A stretch of DNA of 41,998 nt. Source: Deltaproteobacteria bacterium. Its GTDB lineage: Bacteria > Desulfobacterota > GWC2-55-46. The notes beneath the pieces were generated by a model. The model did no database searches. It saw only the letters and a program-made list of their open reading frames with translations, and was not told the DNA's origin. Location: contig JACRCE010000050.1 in the NCBI GenBank assembly GCA_016213015.1, positions 1 through 41,998 of the forward strand. Direction: 5' to 3'. Shown here one piece after another: positions 28,697 to 38,899 of the stretch; position 1 is the first letter of the stretch; every line of letters begins with the position of its first letter. The position numbers and the translations under genes are program-made.

Positions 28697-29137
28697 ATGC
28701 ACACACTCGAAGCCGTGCTCGTTGATGAGACGCCAACTACCGTTTCCGCGCCTGCGCCAAGTCTTGAAATGGCTAAGACCATTATAATAGTATCGCCTGA
28801 GGATTCGTCAAGGGCTATGATTGCCGGCATGCTCAAAATGCAGGATTATACCGTGGCGCATGCCCATGCGTCGGAGCAGACGATTGCGGAGATAGCCGGG
28901 GCGGATAGGCCGTCCTTGATAATAGTAGGCGCTGATATATCCGACATGCACGTTACCTCATTCATAAAGTCCGTGCGTCTCACCTCAAGGTTGCGTTATG
29001 TGCCGATCCTCGTCATTGCAACGGACAAGACGCTCCATAAGCAGATGGAATGGAAGGAGGCCGGCGCGACCGGCTGGCTGCTGAAACCCTTTACCGCCGC
29101 ACAACTGCTGAACATGGTTAATCTCCTCGCCTTCTGA
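28697..29137 (+). CDS. Stand-alone receiver-like (CheY-fold) protein with degenerate phosphorylation site
   Basis: TIIIVSPEDSSRAMIAGML...SLIIVGADISDM...LVIATDK...GWLLKPF. Confidence 0.75.
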   Translation: MHTLEAVLVDETPTTVSAPAPSLEMAKTIIIVSPEDSSRAMIAGMLKMQDYTVAHAHASEQTIAEIAGADRPSLIIVGADISDMHVTSFIKSVRLTSRLRYVPILVIATDKTLHKQMEWKEAGATGWLLKPFTAAQLLNMVNLLAF

Positions 29138-29356
29138 TGACTCTCCGTGTTGCACCGCCCGCGGCTCATCATATCGCGGGCGACAGGCAAAAGGTCCGGC
29201 TGAAAGGCGCCTCCCAAGGCAATACCCTCCAATGGCCCATCCGCCGCAACGGATAGAGGACAAAGGCGCCCGAAAGCCGGATCTTTTACCTCGCGAACAA
29301 AAATGTTTGCCAAACACAAAACAATGTGCTATAAAATTCAGTCTTGGGTCTTCAGT

Positions 29357-29433
29357 CGGGGCGTGGCTCAGTCTGGTAGAGCACCGCGTTCGGGACGCGG
29401 GGGCCGGAGGTTCGAATCCTCTCGCCCCGACCA
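29357..29433 (+). tRNA. tRNA-Pro (anticodon CGG), CCA encoded
   Basis: CGGGGCG...CGCCCCGACCA acceptor; anticodon stem-loop CCGCG-TTCGGGA-CGCGG; T-loop GGTTCGAATCC. Confidence 0.95.
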
Positions 29434-29460
29434 TATATTTGAAAAAGAAAAACCTGATAA

Positions 29461-29502
29461 CAAACTAAAACCCCCGTTCAAACGAACGGGGGTTTTAGTT
29501 TG
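29461..29502. terminator. Bidirectional intrinsic terminator
   Basis: CAAACTAAAACCCCCGTTC-AAAC-GAACGGGGGTTTTAGTTTG; between tRNA-Pro and the convergent cupredoxin gene. Confidence 0.85.
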
Positions 29503-29525
29503 CCTATTAAAAACAGACGCTGTTC

Positions 29526-30179
29526 TTACTCGACGGTTATCTTGCCCACCATGCCGCTGTGTATGAAGCAGATATAATAGTAATCGCCCGGCTTTTCAAA
29601 CTTGTACTCATAGCTCTTGCCCGGCTCCACGCTCGACGAGGATATTCCGCTCATGCCGATGAGCCTCATGGATGAGAAGATATGGGCTATCGAATCGTCG
29701 TTTATCCAACGGACGGTCTCGCCCTTCTTTATGATGACGTTATCAGGGACAAAGACGTTTTTCGTCGCTGCCGTGGCCTTAGGCAAACGCACCTCGTGCG
29801 CCCCGTTTATTGCTGACGATCTGACCGGGGATGAGAGCTTCGAGTTGAATATGGTCTTCTTCACCTCTACAAGCACGGCTGTGTCCCCGCTTACGTCCTT
29901 GTATTCGCGCGCCATCAGCTCGGCGATATAGAACTTGGCCTCCATCTCCTCCCTGCTGATCTTGGGCGCGGCTGCTTCAATCAGCAACGCCTTTATTTCA
30001 GCCGGTATCTTGGCCTTGTTGTCCTCGATTATCTGACTCATCTTTATCGCGTTGTTGCTCTCAAGCGCCTCTATGAAGCCTTTTACGATCTCGGAGTTCG
30101 CGCCGTATGACGGGTTGCCTGACGCAAAAAACAAGGCAAGGGCAAGGATACCGCCAATGGATAATCTCTTGAATTTCAT
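29526..30179 (-). CDS. Secreted protein with C-terminal cupredoxin (type-1 copper) domain
   Basis: start MKFKRLS with AAAGGAGG RBS; signal peptide; IAHIF...CFIHSGM copper motif. Confidence 0.85.
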   Translation of the reverse strand: MKFKRLSIGGILALALFFASGNPSYGANSEIVKGFIEALESNNAIKMSQIIEDNKAKIPAEIKALLIEAAAPKISREEMEAKFYIAELMAREYKDVSGDTAVLVEVKKTIFNSKLSSPVRSSAINGAHEVRLPKATAATKNVFVPDNVIIKKGETVRWINDDSIAHIFSSMRLIGMSGISSSSVEPGKSYEYKFEKPGDYYYICFIHSGMVGKITVE

Positions 30180-30460
30180 TGGATAGACCTCCTTTATCAA
30201 AAAATGGGAATATGGCTTGGCACTCGCGTATTTCGCAAGTATACAAAAAACAAAACAAACCCGCAAGTCTTAAATACCGTGAGCCGTGACCGTAAAAGGA
30301 TTATTTTTCACGACCATGTCTCGCGTTCTTTATCTTTTATCGGTACTAATCAAAATAACTTGAGACTTAAAATGACACAATAAACCCCTCACCACATCCT
30401 CCTTAAATAATGGAATTGCCCGTCACAGTCTTGCCCTACGTCTTTTACGGTCACGGTTCA

Positions 30461-30521
30461 CCCCGTTAGAGAATCTCCTTATCGGGCATACAGTCCGTTA
30501 CAAAGCTTTTCTCTAACGGGG
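30461..30521. repeat. CCCCGTTAGAGAA inverted repeat
   Basis: CCCCGTTAGAGAA 30461-30473 / TTCTCTAACGGGG 30509-30521. Confidence 0.8.
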
Positions 30522-30542
30522 TTCATTGACACGGCCTTTTCA

Positions 30543-31202
30543 CTACTTCTCCTCAACGGTTATCTTTCCTATCATGCTGCTGTGGATGAAACAGATATAG
30601 TAGTATTCGCCGGGTTTTTCAAACCTCGCCTCCCATTTCGAGCTTGGCTCGACCTTCGGCGAGGAGATCGCATCCGCGCTTATGAGTTTTAATGCGGAGA
30701 ATACGTGCATGACGGCGTCGTCGTTGATCCAGCGCACCGCCTCTCCCTTTTTAATGACGATGTTATCTGGAAGAAAGACGTTTTTCGACGCGCCCGTGGG
30801 CTTGGGTATCCTTACCTCTGCAACGCCGTTGGACAGTATCGGCCGGATAGGCGTCGAAAGCCTCGCGTTGAAGATTGCTTGCTTGACCTCAATAAGCAGA
30901 CCGGCCTCGCCCTTCGCGTCCTTGTATTCACGCGCCATTATCTCCGCGACGTTGTATCTTGCGTCCTTGTCCTCCTTTGAGATATCCGGCCTTTGAGCCT
31001 CGGTCAACAGCGCCCGCACCTCGTCCGGCACGCTGTACCTGCTTGTCGAGACCAACAGGCTCATCTCCTGCGTGTCGTTCTTCTCAAGCGCGTCTTTGAA
31101 TCTCTTCACAAACTCGGATTCGGCTGAATGGGCCACGCCGAACTGTAAAAAAAACAGTGCAACTATTGCCGCGATCCTGAAAAACATCGTTCCTGTAAGC
31201 AT
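30543..31202 (-). CDS. Secreted protein with C-terminal cupredoxin domain, paralogue of the adjacent gene
   Basis: start MLTGTMFF after GAGGAGG RBS; signal peptide; VMHVF...CFIHSSM. Confidence 0.85.
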   Translation of the reverse strand: MLTGTMFFRIAAIVALFFLQFGVAHSAESEFVKRFKDALEKNDTQEMSLLVSTSRYSVPDEVRALLTEAQRPDISKEDKDARYNVAEIMAREYKDAKGEAGLLIEVKQAIFNARLSTPIRPILSNGVAEVRIPKPTGASKNVFLPDNIVIKKGEAVRWINDDAVMHVFSALKLISADAISSPKVEPSSKWEARFEKPGEYYYICFIHSSMIGKITVEEK

Positions 31203-31313
31203 ATATACCTCCTCATGGAACAATCATGTTTTGATTAAAGTATAGCAGAAAAAGACCATGACCGTGAAAAAGAAGAAGATGGGGCAATATTCTTATTCGT
31301 CAGCCTTGGCGTT

Positions 31314-31366
31314 GATTCCCGATCAAAAGTTTTTTGGCTTACCTTTTTTACAAAAAAGGTAAGTTG
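31314..31366 (+). repeat. Hairpin repeat copy 2 (GATTCCC..AAAGTTTTTTGGCTTACCTTTTTTacAAAAAAGGTAAGTTG)
   Basis: 12-bp perfect stem 31338-31349/31352-31363; covaries with copy 1. Confidence 0.9.
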
Positions 31367-31392
31367 ACATTCGGCCTTGGATTGCGTACCTT
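31364..31392 (+). promoter_or_regulatory. Candidate sigma70 promoter TTGACA-17-TACCTT whose -35 starts at the repeat edge
   Basis: TTGACA 31364-31369, TACCTT 31387-31392; ATG at 31400. Confidence 0.6.
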
Positions 31393-31399
31393 GAAATTG

Positions 31400-32266
31400 A
31401 TGGAACCAAAGGCCGCTAAACTCAAACGCGCCCTCGACGACCTGTATAAGGCATTCGACGTCGCCTATCTATCGAGCGACCCGCTTGAATTCGTGCACAG
31501 GTATTCGCGCCCGGAAGACCGCGAGATAGTCGGGCTTATAGCCTCTTGCCTTGCCTACGGCAGGGTGCAGGGCATAAAAAAGAGCGTTGAAAAGGTGCTC
31601 GCCGTACTCGGCCCGTGGCCCGCGCGGTATGTCGCCGGATTCACGCCGGCCAAAGGCAGGGCAAGGTTTTCCGGATTTATACATAGATTCAACAAGGGCG
31701 AGGACGTTTCCTGTCTTTTATACTTTGCGCGGCAGATATTCGAGACCTCCGGCAGTTTTCAAGGCTTCTTTTTGAAGGGATACTCCGCAAACGATGCGCC
31801 CATAAAGGCCTCGCTTGCCGCGTTTACATCGAACGTCCTCTCTCTGGACCCATCCGGCATATACGGCTGCAAGGGACTTCCCGACAACGCAGGGGTAAGA
31901 TTCTTCTTCCCGAACCCGGACCACGGGAGCACCTGCAAACGGCTCAATCTATACCTGCGCTGGATGGTGCGGCGATCGAACGGCCTTGATTTCGGCATCT
32001 GGAAGGAGGTTGACCCTGCCAAACTCATAATCCCGCTGGATACTCACGTGGCAAGGATTGCGAAAAACATCGGCCTTACCTCAAGGGCCAATCCCGACTG
32101 GAAGATGGCCGAGGAGGTTACGGCGCGCCTCCGCGAGCTTGACGCCCATGATCCGGTAAAGTACGACTTCGCGCTCTGCAGGCTCGGCATCCTCGACAAA
32201 TGCCCTAAAAGGCTTGACCCTGTCAGATGCAAAACCTGCTTGATACGGGAGCTTTGCGTGCTTTAG
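31400..32266 (+). CDS. TIGR02757 (DUF2400) family protein
   Basis: IGLIASCLAYGRVQGIKKSVEKVL...IIPLDTHVARIAKNIGLTSR...CPKRLDPVRCKTCLIRELC; start moved to the ATG downstream of the repeat. Confidence 0.85.
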   Translation: MEPKAAKLKRALDDLYKAFDVAYLSSDPLEFVHRYSRPEDREIVGLIASCLAYGRVQGIKKSVEKVLAVLGPWPARYVAGFTPAKGRARFSGFIHRFNKGEDVSCLLYFARQIFETSGSFQGFFLKGYSANDAPIKASLAAFTSNVLSLDPSGIYGCKGLPDNAGVRFFFPNPDHGSTCKRLNLYLRWMVRRSNGLDFGIWKEVDPAKLIIPLDTHVARIAKNIGLTSRANPDWKMAEEVTARLRELDAHDPVKYDFALCRLGILDKCPKRLDPVRCKTCLIRELCVL

Positions 32267-32271
32267 AAGGT

Positions 32272-32355
32272 TGAGATACCGTGCGCCGCGGCCGTTGTCC
32301 GCGACCGTAAAAGATTTCTATTTTACACGGTTCACGGTCACGGTTCACGGCCTTT
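32272..32355. repeat. Dispersed ACCGTG-type repeat, further copy
   Basis: gataccgtgcgccgcggccg...cacggttcacggtcacggttcacggcc; related sequence at 30272-30300. Confidence 0.6.
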
Positions 32356-32503
32356 TATCAAATTGTCTTTGACAGCAGGACATGGATAGGGTAACATCAC
32401 CGACATCCCCCTAAAGCCATCCGATTACGTATTGGGTCTACCCGGCGCGCTTGACGCAAGGGATTCAGGGGTCATCTTTTTCATATACGCCATAGGAGAC
32501 CGG

Positions 32504-33520
32504 ATGCCGCCTAAAATAGAAAAAAACAGCCTCAGCAGCCCTGTGCTGCACATACAGGAGGTCTTTGACCTTGTAAAAGACGATCTGACGGAGATGGAGG
32601 ATGGCTTCAGGGCAAACCTCAACTCCGGCGTCCAGCTCGTAAGCAAGGTGGGACAATACATATTGAAAAGCGGCGGCAAGCGATTCAGGCCCATGGTTTT
32701 ACTGCTGTCGTCGCGGCTTTGCGATTATACCGGAAACAAGCATATACCGCTTGCCGGAGTCATAGAGCTGATACACACGGCGACGCTTCTCCACGACGAC
32801 GTAGTTGACAACGCGGGCCTCCGGCGCGGAAGCGCGACGGCCAACACCGTATGGGGAGACGGCGCGAGCATCCTCGTAGGGGACTATATGCTGTCCAAGG
32901 CCTTTGCGATAGCCGTGGCAAACAACGACATGCGCGTGTTGAGCGTGCTGTCCCAGACGACAACGCGCATGGCCGAAGGCGAGGTGTTTCAGCTTTTGAA
33001 GCACAGGGACTCGGCCACAACCGAGGCCGAATACCTTGAGATGGTCACCAACAAGACGGGAGTGCTCATCGCGGCGGCCGCCGAGATACCGGCTATAATC
33101 TCCGAACAACCGTTTGAAAAACAGACGGCCCTTGCCTCCTTCGGCCTTGGGCTCGGCATAGCCTATCAGTTGATGGACGACTGCCTCGACTATATCTCCA
33201 CGGACGAGGACCTCGGCAAGGCCGTCGGCAACGACCTCAAGGAAGGCAAGGTAACTCTGCCTTTCATTCATGCCGCTAAAAAGGCGGTCGGCGCCGAGTT
33301 GGAGCATCTCAAAAAGTCCATAGGGTCGGAGGATATGAGCGACGACGCGCTCTCAGGCGTGCTTGAGATAATAAACAGGCACAAAGGCATAGAGTACACG
33401 GTTGAACGCGCAAGGGGTTATATCGCCGACGCAAAAAAGAGCATCGAGATATTCGCGCCCGACATGGACCACGCCGCGCTTATCACGGTGGCCGATTTCG
33501 TCATAGACAGAACGTATTGA
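32504..33520 (+). CDS. ispB: Polyprenyl diphosphate synthase (octaprenyl-type)
   Basis: GGKRFRPMVLLLSS; first Asp-rich motif LLHDDVVDNAGLRRG; second QLMDDCLDY; start MPPKIEK. Confidence 0.92.
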   Translation: MPPKIEKNSLSSPVLHIQEVFDLVKDDLTEMEDGFRANLNSGVQLVSKVGQYILKSGGKRFRPMVLLLSSRLCDYTGNKHIPLAGVIELIHTATLLHDDVVDNAGLRRGSATANTVWGDGASILVGDYMLSKAFAIAVANNDMRVLSVLSQTTTRMAEGEVFQLLKHRDSATTEAEYLEMVTNKTGVLIAAAAEIPAIISEQPFEKQTALASFGLGLGIAYQLMDDCLDYISTDEDLGKAVGNDLKEGKVTLPFIHAAKKAVGAELEHLKKSIGSEDMSDDALSGVLEIINRHKGIEYTVERARGYIADAKKSIEIFAPDMDHAALITVADFVIDRTY

Positions 33521-33599
33521 CCGACCCTGCTTCCGTCAGCAGATGGAAGGCAAACTCCCACCGTCTAAAATATATTTTCTCACCTCAGGCAATGCCGCA

Positions 33600-34001
33600 C
33601 TACAGCCACTCCACGTCAACTACGTCTTTTACCTTCTTGAATTCAGGGTCCCCAGTAACAACCGCGGCCTTTTCCCTGACGGCCGTGGCAACCGCAAAAC
33701 AATCCGAAAAAGAGATCGCTTTAGCGGCTTTTATCCTTGCGGCGGCTAAAACGTCTTCAAAACCATTTGATACGATTTGAATGGGCAGGCTCGGCAGTAT
33801 GGTCTCGATGAGATAATCGGCCTCTTTATGTCCTATTCGCCTTGCGACTATGTAATAACATTCGCCGACGTTTATCTCGTTCATCAGAAGTAAACGATCG
33901 CCTCGCGAATGCACAAGAAGCTCTACGACCTTCTCGTGATTATCCTCTTTTTTCAGATAGCTCAGAAGGGCATAGGAATCAAGCACCCTTTTTTTCTTCA
34001 A
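33600..34001 (-). CDS. vapC: PIN-domain toxin, VapC family
   Basis: VLDSYALLSYL, NEINVGE, ISFSDCFAVATA, VVTGDPEFK; overlaps the antitoxin gene. Confidence 0.85.
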   Translation of the reverse strand: MKKKRVLDSYALLSYLKKEDNHEKVVELLVHSRGDRLLLMNEINVGECYYIVARRIGHKEADYLIETILPSLPIQIVSNGFEDVLAAARIKAAKAISFSDCFAVATAVREKAAVVTGDPEFKKVKDVVDVEWL

Positions 34002-34227
34002 TCAGCGCCTCCTGTCCGCGTTCCTTGAGCAACGCCATTGTGAGGGACGGTCCCTTTTCAAAGACCCCGCAAAAGGCATGAACCGGGTCTTGTGGAAGCG
34101 GTATCAACTCGGCGCGGTCTCTTACCATCTTGAGAAAGACCTTTTGCAAGGGCTTTATCTTCAGCGCGTCCCTGATCTCCTTGGGCACAACTATCTGCCC
34201 CTTGGACGACAATTTTACTATAGGCAT
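33979..34227 (-). CDS. vapB: AbrB/SpoVT-domain antitoxin, VapB family
   Basis: VKLSSKGQIVVPKEIRDALKIKPLQKVFLKM. Confidence 0.87.
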   Translation of the reverse strand: MPIVKLSSKGQIVVPKEIRDALKIKPLQKVFLKMVRDRAELIPLPQDPVHAFCGVFEKGPSLTMALLKERGQEALIEEKKGA

Positions 34228-34258
34228 GGTTTTACTCCATTGATACGATTTTACTTCC

Positions 34259-34274
34259 GGTTATAAGTATAACC
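34259..34274. promoter_or_regulatory. Candidate vapBC operator palindrome GGTTATAAGTATAACC
   Basis: 7-bp arms with 2-nt centre, ~32-47 nt upstream of the vapB start. Confidence 0.45.
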
Positions 34275-34359
34275 TTTATACATAGGTAAGTCAATGCGCA
34301 GCCGACGACGCATAAAAAGGCCGTGGTGCGCGACGACATGGTTGGGTTGTTTTTCCTCG

Positions 34360-35760
<1,401 letters not shown>

Positions 35761-35862
35761 ACTTGTAGCATACCCCAACGCTGAGGAGAGCCAACGATTG
35801 AAAAAGATTATCGATTGGTTATCGGTGCAGGTAGAAAACGGTTATCGGAAAAGACGAGCGGC

Positions 35863-36291
35863 CTATCGCGCCGTGAGCACGGACTTCATTGCTCCTCCCT
35901 GCACAAGCGCGGTCATGGCGCCGTAGAGCTCCCTGACGTTGAAGGGCTTGGGCAGATACATGCATCCGTTGTCCGAGATAAAGGCGCGCACCGTCTTGGT
36001 CTCGGCGTTGCCGGTTATGACGATCGTGCGATCGAGGAGATGCGGCTTCAAATCCCTCAGGTGGTTTATGAGCGTAACGCCGTTCATGCGCGGCATCTTG
36101 AGATCGAGAAGCAGTATGTCGAACTCTTTTTTCTTCAATATTTCCAGCGCGTCAACGCCGTCCTTTGCGACTTCGAGCGCGCTCACCACGGGCCCGACCG
36201 ACTGCCTGACGACGTCCACTATGAAATCGTCGTCGTCGATGAGCAGCACTGTCTTGCCGGCAAACGCTGTTGTGGAAATAACCTCTGTCAT
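35863..36291 (-). CDS. Single-domain response regulator
   Basis: VLLIDDDDFIVDVV, ILLLDLKMPRMNG, YLPKPF. Confidence 0.93.
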   Translation of the reverse strand: MTEVISTTAFAGKTVLLIDDDDFIVDVVRQSVGPVVSALEVAKDGVDALEILKKKEFDILLLDLKMPRMNGVTLINHLRDLKPHLLDRTIVITGNAETKTVRAFISDNGCMYLPKPFNVRELYGAMTALVQGGAMKSVLTAR

Positions 36292-36292
36292 C

Positions 36293-38701
36293 TCACGCGC
36301 CCTCCGTTTGGTATTCGCACATCTTATCGAGCAACTTCCGTATGGTGAACGGCTTGGAAAGATACCCGCAACCGCTGAGCTTCAAAAAGGCGCTCGTCGC
36401 CTCGTTCTCGGTATCTCCGGTCATGAAGATTACCCGTTCGGCAAGATACGGCTTCAACGCCTTTACCTTCCTATAAAGCTCCATTCCGCTCATGCCGGGC
36501 ATCTTTATATCGAAGATGAATATATCATAATCCTTATCGCGTATAATATCAAGCGCGGTTTTGCCGTCTTCAGCGGTATCTATTTCCGCCACCTTACCTG
36601 AAATCGCCTCGGTTATCGAACGCACAAGACCGTCCTCATCGTCCACGATCAGGAGCTTGGCGCTCTGAAGCAGGCTGTAATCGCGGGTCGGAGCCTCTGC
36701 TATCTCCTCGGCCTTGCGCCTTGCGTCCCTGTTATGCAGTAGCGACATGGTAAACCTCGTGCCGATTGACTTGGAACTGGCCACGGATATGGTGCCGCCC
36801 ATGCTTACGATTATCCGTCTGCTGATGGATAATCCCAATCCGGTGCCTTTGCCGACCTCCTTCGTGGTGAAGAACGGGTCGAATATCCTGTCCATGACCT
36901 TCTCGTCTATGCCAGGGCCATTGTCGCTCACCTCCGCGATGACTATGCCGCCCGGCAACAAGACGGTCCTTATGGAGACCCTTGGACTGACACCCGATAC
37001 GGCTCCCTCAAGCGCGTCCTTGGCGTTCTGAAGTAGGTTTATCATGACCTGTTGCAGGAGATTCCGGTTGGCGCGCACCACGAGCGAGCGCCTGTCAAGG
37101 TCAAAGCTCATGGCGATGTTGGCCAGCCTGAACTGTCTTCCGAACATGCCGGCCACGCCCTCGATGAGAGGGTTCAAGTCCACGTCCTCGACCTCGGTTG
37201 TCTGCTCCCTTGCGAATATCAGGATATCGCGCATGATCCCCTTTACCCTGTGCACGCCCTCTCTGAGTCCCTCAAGACGCCTGAGCCCGCTTTCCGTTAC
37301 CGAGTCGCTTAAAAGCTCCACGTTGGCGAGCATTATCTGCAACGGGTTGTTGACCTCGTGGGCAATGCCGGCGGCCATCTCTCCAAGCGCCGCGAGCTTG
37401 CCGGTGAGCATGACGCTTTTTTGTATCCTCCTCTCCTCGGTTACGTCCTTGGCCGTGATGACGTTTCCGTCGTACCTGCCGTCCTCGGTCAACAGATTGG
37501 AAACGGCGACAAGCACGGAGATCCCCTTCCTGTTCCTTATCTCCTCGGTATAGAGCTTTCCGTCAAAGCCGCCGTGCAAGAGCCTCAACCTGCCGAAGAA
37601 CGCGGATAACTCGCATCCAACGCCTCCGTCAGCGGCGCAACCGCTTCCCTGCGTTACAGGGCCAAGGGCGGCGCAGTCAAGACCCGCGTAACAAAACTGC
37701 ACCATGAGTTCCGTGCCCTTCTTATTGACCGCCGTGGCCCTGCCTTCCTTGTCCATGAAATAAACGGCCTCTGACATGCTTGCAAGTATGCTTGTAAGCC
37801 TCCTTTCCTCGGCAAAGATGTGCGTGAACAACCTTTCAAGCACCATGCCGGCGTGGGCGGCAAGCGCATGGAGCACCTTGGCCCCGGCTTCTGGTTCGTC
37901 GGCCCTTGCGCTTGAAAAAAGCATTATCACGCCTACCGGCTTTCCATAACAGGAAACAACCGCGTCCATGAGCAACGACAATGGCCCATCGCCTTTAGCT
38001 CCCGTAAAAATCACAGTCTCCACGCCAAGCCGCTCGGCCTTGTCCATCGGAAAGGCATTGCAACGGTCAGACGCCTTCTTAACAAGCTCAGCGTTTATCC
38101 TGTCCCTGTCGTCGTTACTTAGGGTTCCTGTTCTGGAATATATCCTTCCCTCCGTATGGTTTTGGTAGCTGATAAGATACCCGCCTGCCTCGAACTTGAC
38201 GACGGTAACGAGCGTCCTGAAAAAGATGCCCATCAGGGTCTCCACGTCGAACACGCCTTGTGCGGCGTTGGTGAAGTCGTGCATAACCGTCAAGTGCGCG
38301 TCCTTGACCTCTATCCTGTTGGTGAGCGCCTTCTGAAGATTGTTGAACCTGTACGCAAGATACCCAAGCTCATCGCTCCTGTTGAGCACGAACGGGGCTT
38401 GCCCGCGGCCCTTTTCAAGCTCATGCATATGCAGTTCAAACCTTTTAAGCGGCAGTATCAGCATCCAGCTGAGAACAAGCATCAATAGCACAAAGGAAGT
38501 GAACAGGACAACGGCGCCGAGCGCCCATACGGGCATTGCGCCTAAGACGCCGTACCCGTTGAGGTATAAAAACAACCCCGGCAACAAAAGCATGAATACG
38601 GCAACCGCAACCACGATCTTCAAACCAAGCATACTGCAATATCCTCTGAACATGCAACTGAGGTCAAGCCACCTCTCCAACCGACTCTTTTGCCATGTCA
38701 T
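36293..38701 (-). CDS. Hybrid sensor histidine kinase (TM-HAMP-GAF-PAS-HisKA-HATPase-REC)
   Basis: two TM helices; LGEMAAGIAHEVNNPLQIML; VSDNGPGIDEKVMDRIFDPFFTTKEVGKGTGLGLSISRRI; C-terminal receiver FIFDIKMPGMSG. Confidence 0.95.
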   Translation of the reverse strand: MTWQKSRLERWLDLSCMFRGYCSMLGLKIVVAVAVFMLLLPGLFLYLNGYGVLGAMPVWALGAVVLFTSFVLLMLVLSWMLILPLKRFELHMHELEKGRGQAPFVLNRSDELGYLAYRFNNLQKALTNRIEVKDAHLTVMHDFTNAAQGVFDVETLMGIFFRTLVTVVKFEAGGYLISYQNHTEGRIYSRTGTLSNDDRDRINAELVKKASDRCNAFPMDKAERLGVETVIFTGAKGDGPLSLLMDAVVSCYGKPVGVIMLFSSARADEPEAGAKVLHALAAHAGMVLERLFTHIFAEERRLTSILASMSEAVYFMDKEGRATAVNKKGTELMVQFCYAGLDCAALGPVTQGSGCAADGGVGCELSAFFGRLRLLHGGFDGKLYTEEIRNRKGISVLVAVSNLLTEDGRYDGNVITAKDVTEERRIQKSVMLTGKLAALGEMAAGIAHEVNNPLQIMLANVELLSDSVTESGLRRLEGLREGVHRVKGIMRDILIFAREQTTEVEDVDLNPLIEGVAGMFGRQFRLANIAMSFDLDRRSLVVRANRNLLQQVMINLLQNAKDALEGAVSGVSPRVSIRTVLLPGGIVIAEVSDNGPGIDEKVMDRIFDPFFTTKEVGKGTGLGLSISRRIIVSMGGTISVASSKSIGTRFTMSLLHNRDARRKAEEIAEAPTRDYSLLQSAKLLIVDDEDGLVRSITEAISGKVAEIDTAEDGKTALDIIRDKDYDIFIFDIKMPGMSGMELYRKVKALKPYLAERVIFMTGDTENEATSAFLKLSGCGYLSKPFTIRKLLDKMCEYQTEGA

Positions 38702-38899
38702 AACAGGGCCTCGCTTGGACGATTAGGTTACACATCCCTTAACTCGAAATTGCGCCAGATAACGACAAGTGGTATCTTTGCAATAAGCCTGCCAGCTTTT
38801 CAGTTTACGTTAAAAATGATTAACCCCTTCAATAGGCTGTTTTTATTGATTATTTTCAGCTGCCCAAAAATCAGACAAAATGCTTTCAACCAAACGAGC

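Noticed and set aside
31334-31399. N-terminal extension of the TIGR02757 ORF from a TTG codon
   Set aside because: The extension reads through the hairpin repeat; the ATG at 31400 fits the family start better.
38765-38785. Possible sigma-54 promoter TGGTATCTTTGCA upstream of the kinase
   Set aside because: GG-to-GC spacing is 7 nt instead of 10, and it points away from the kinase gene.
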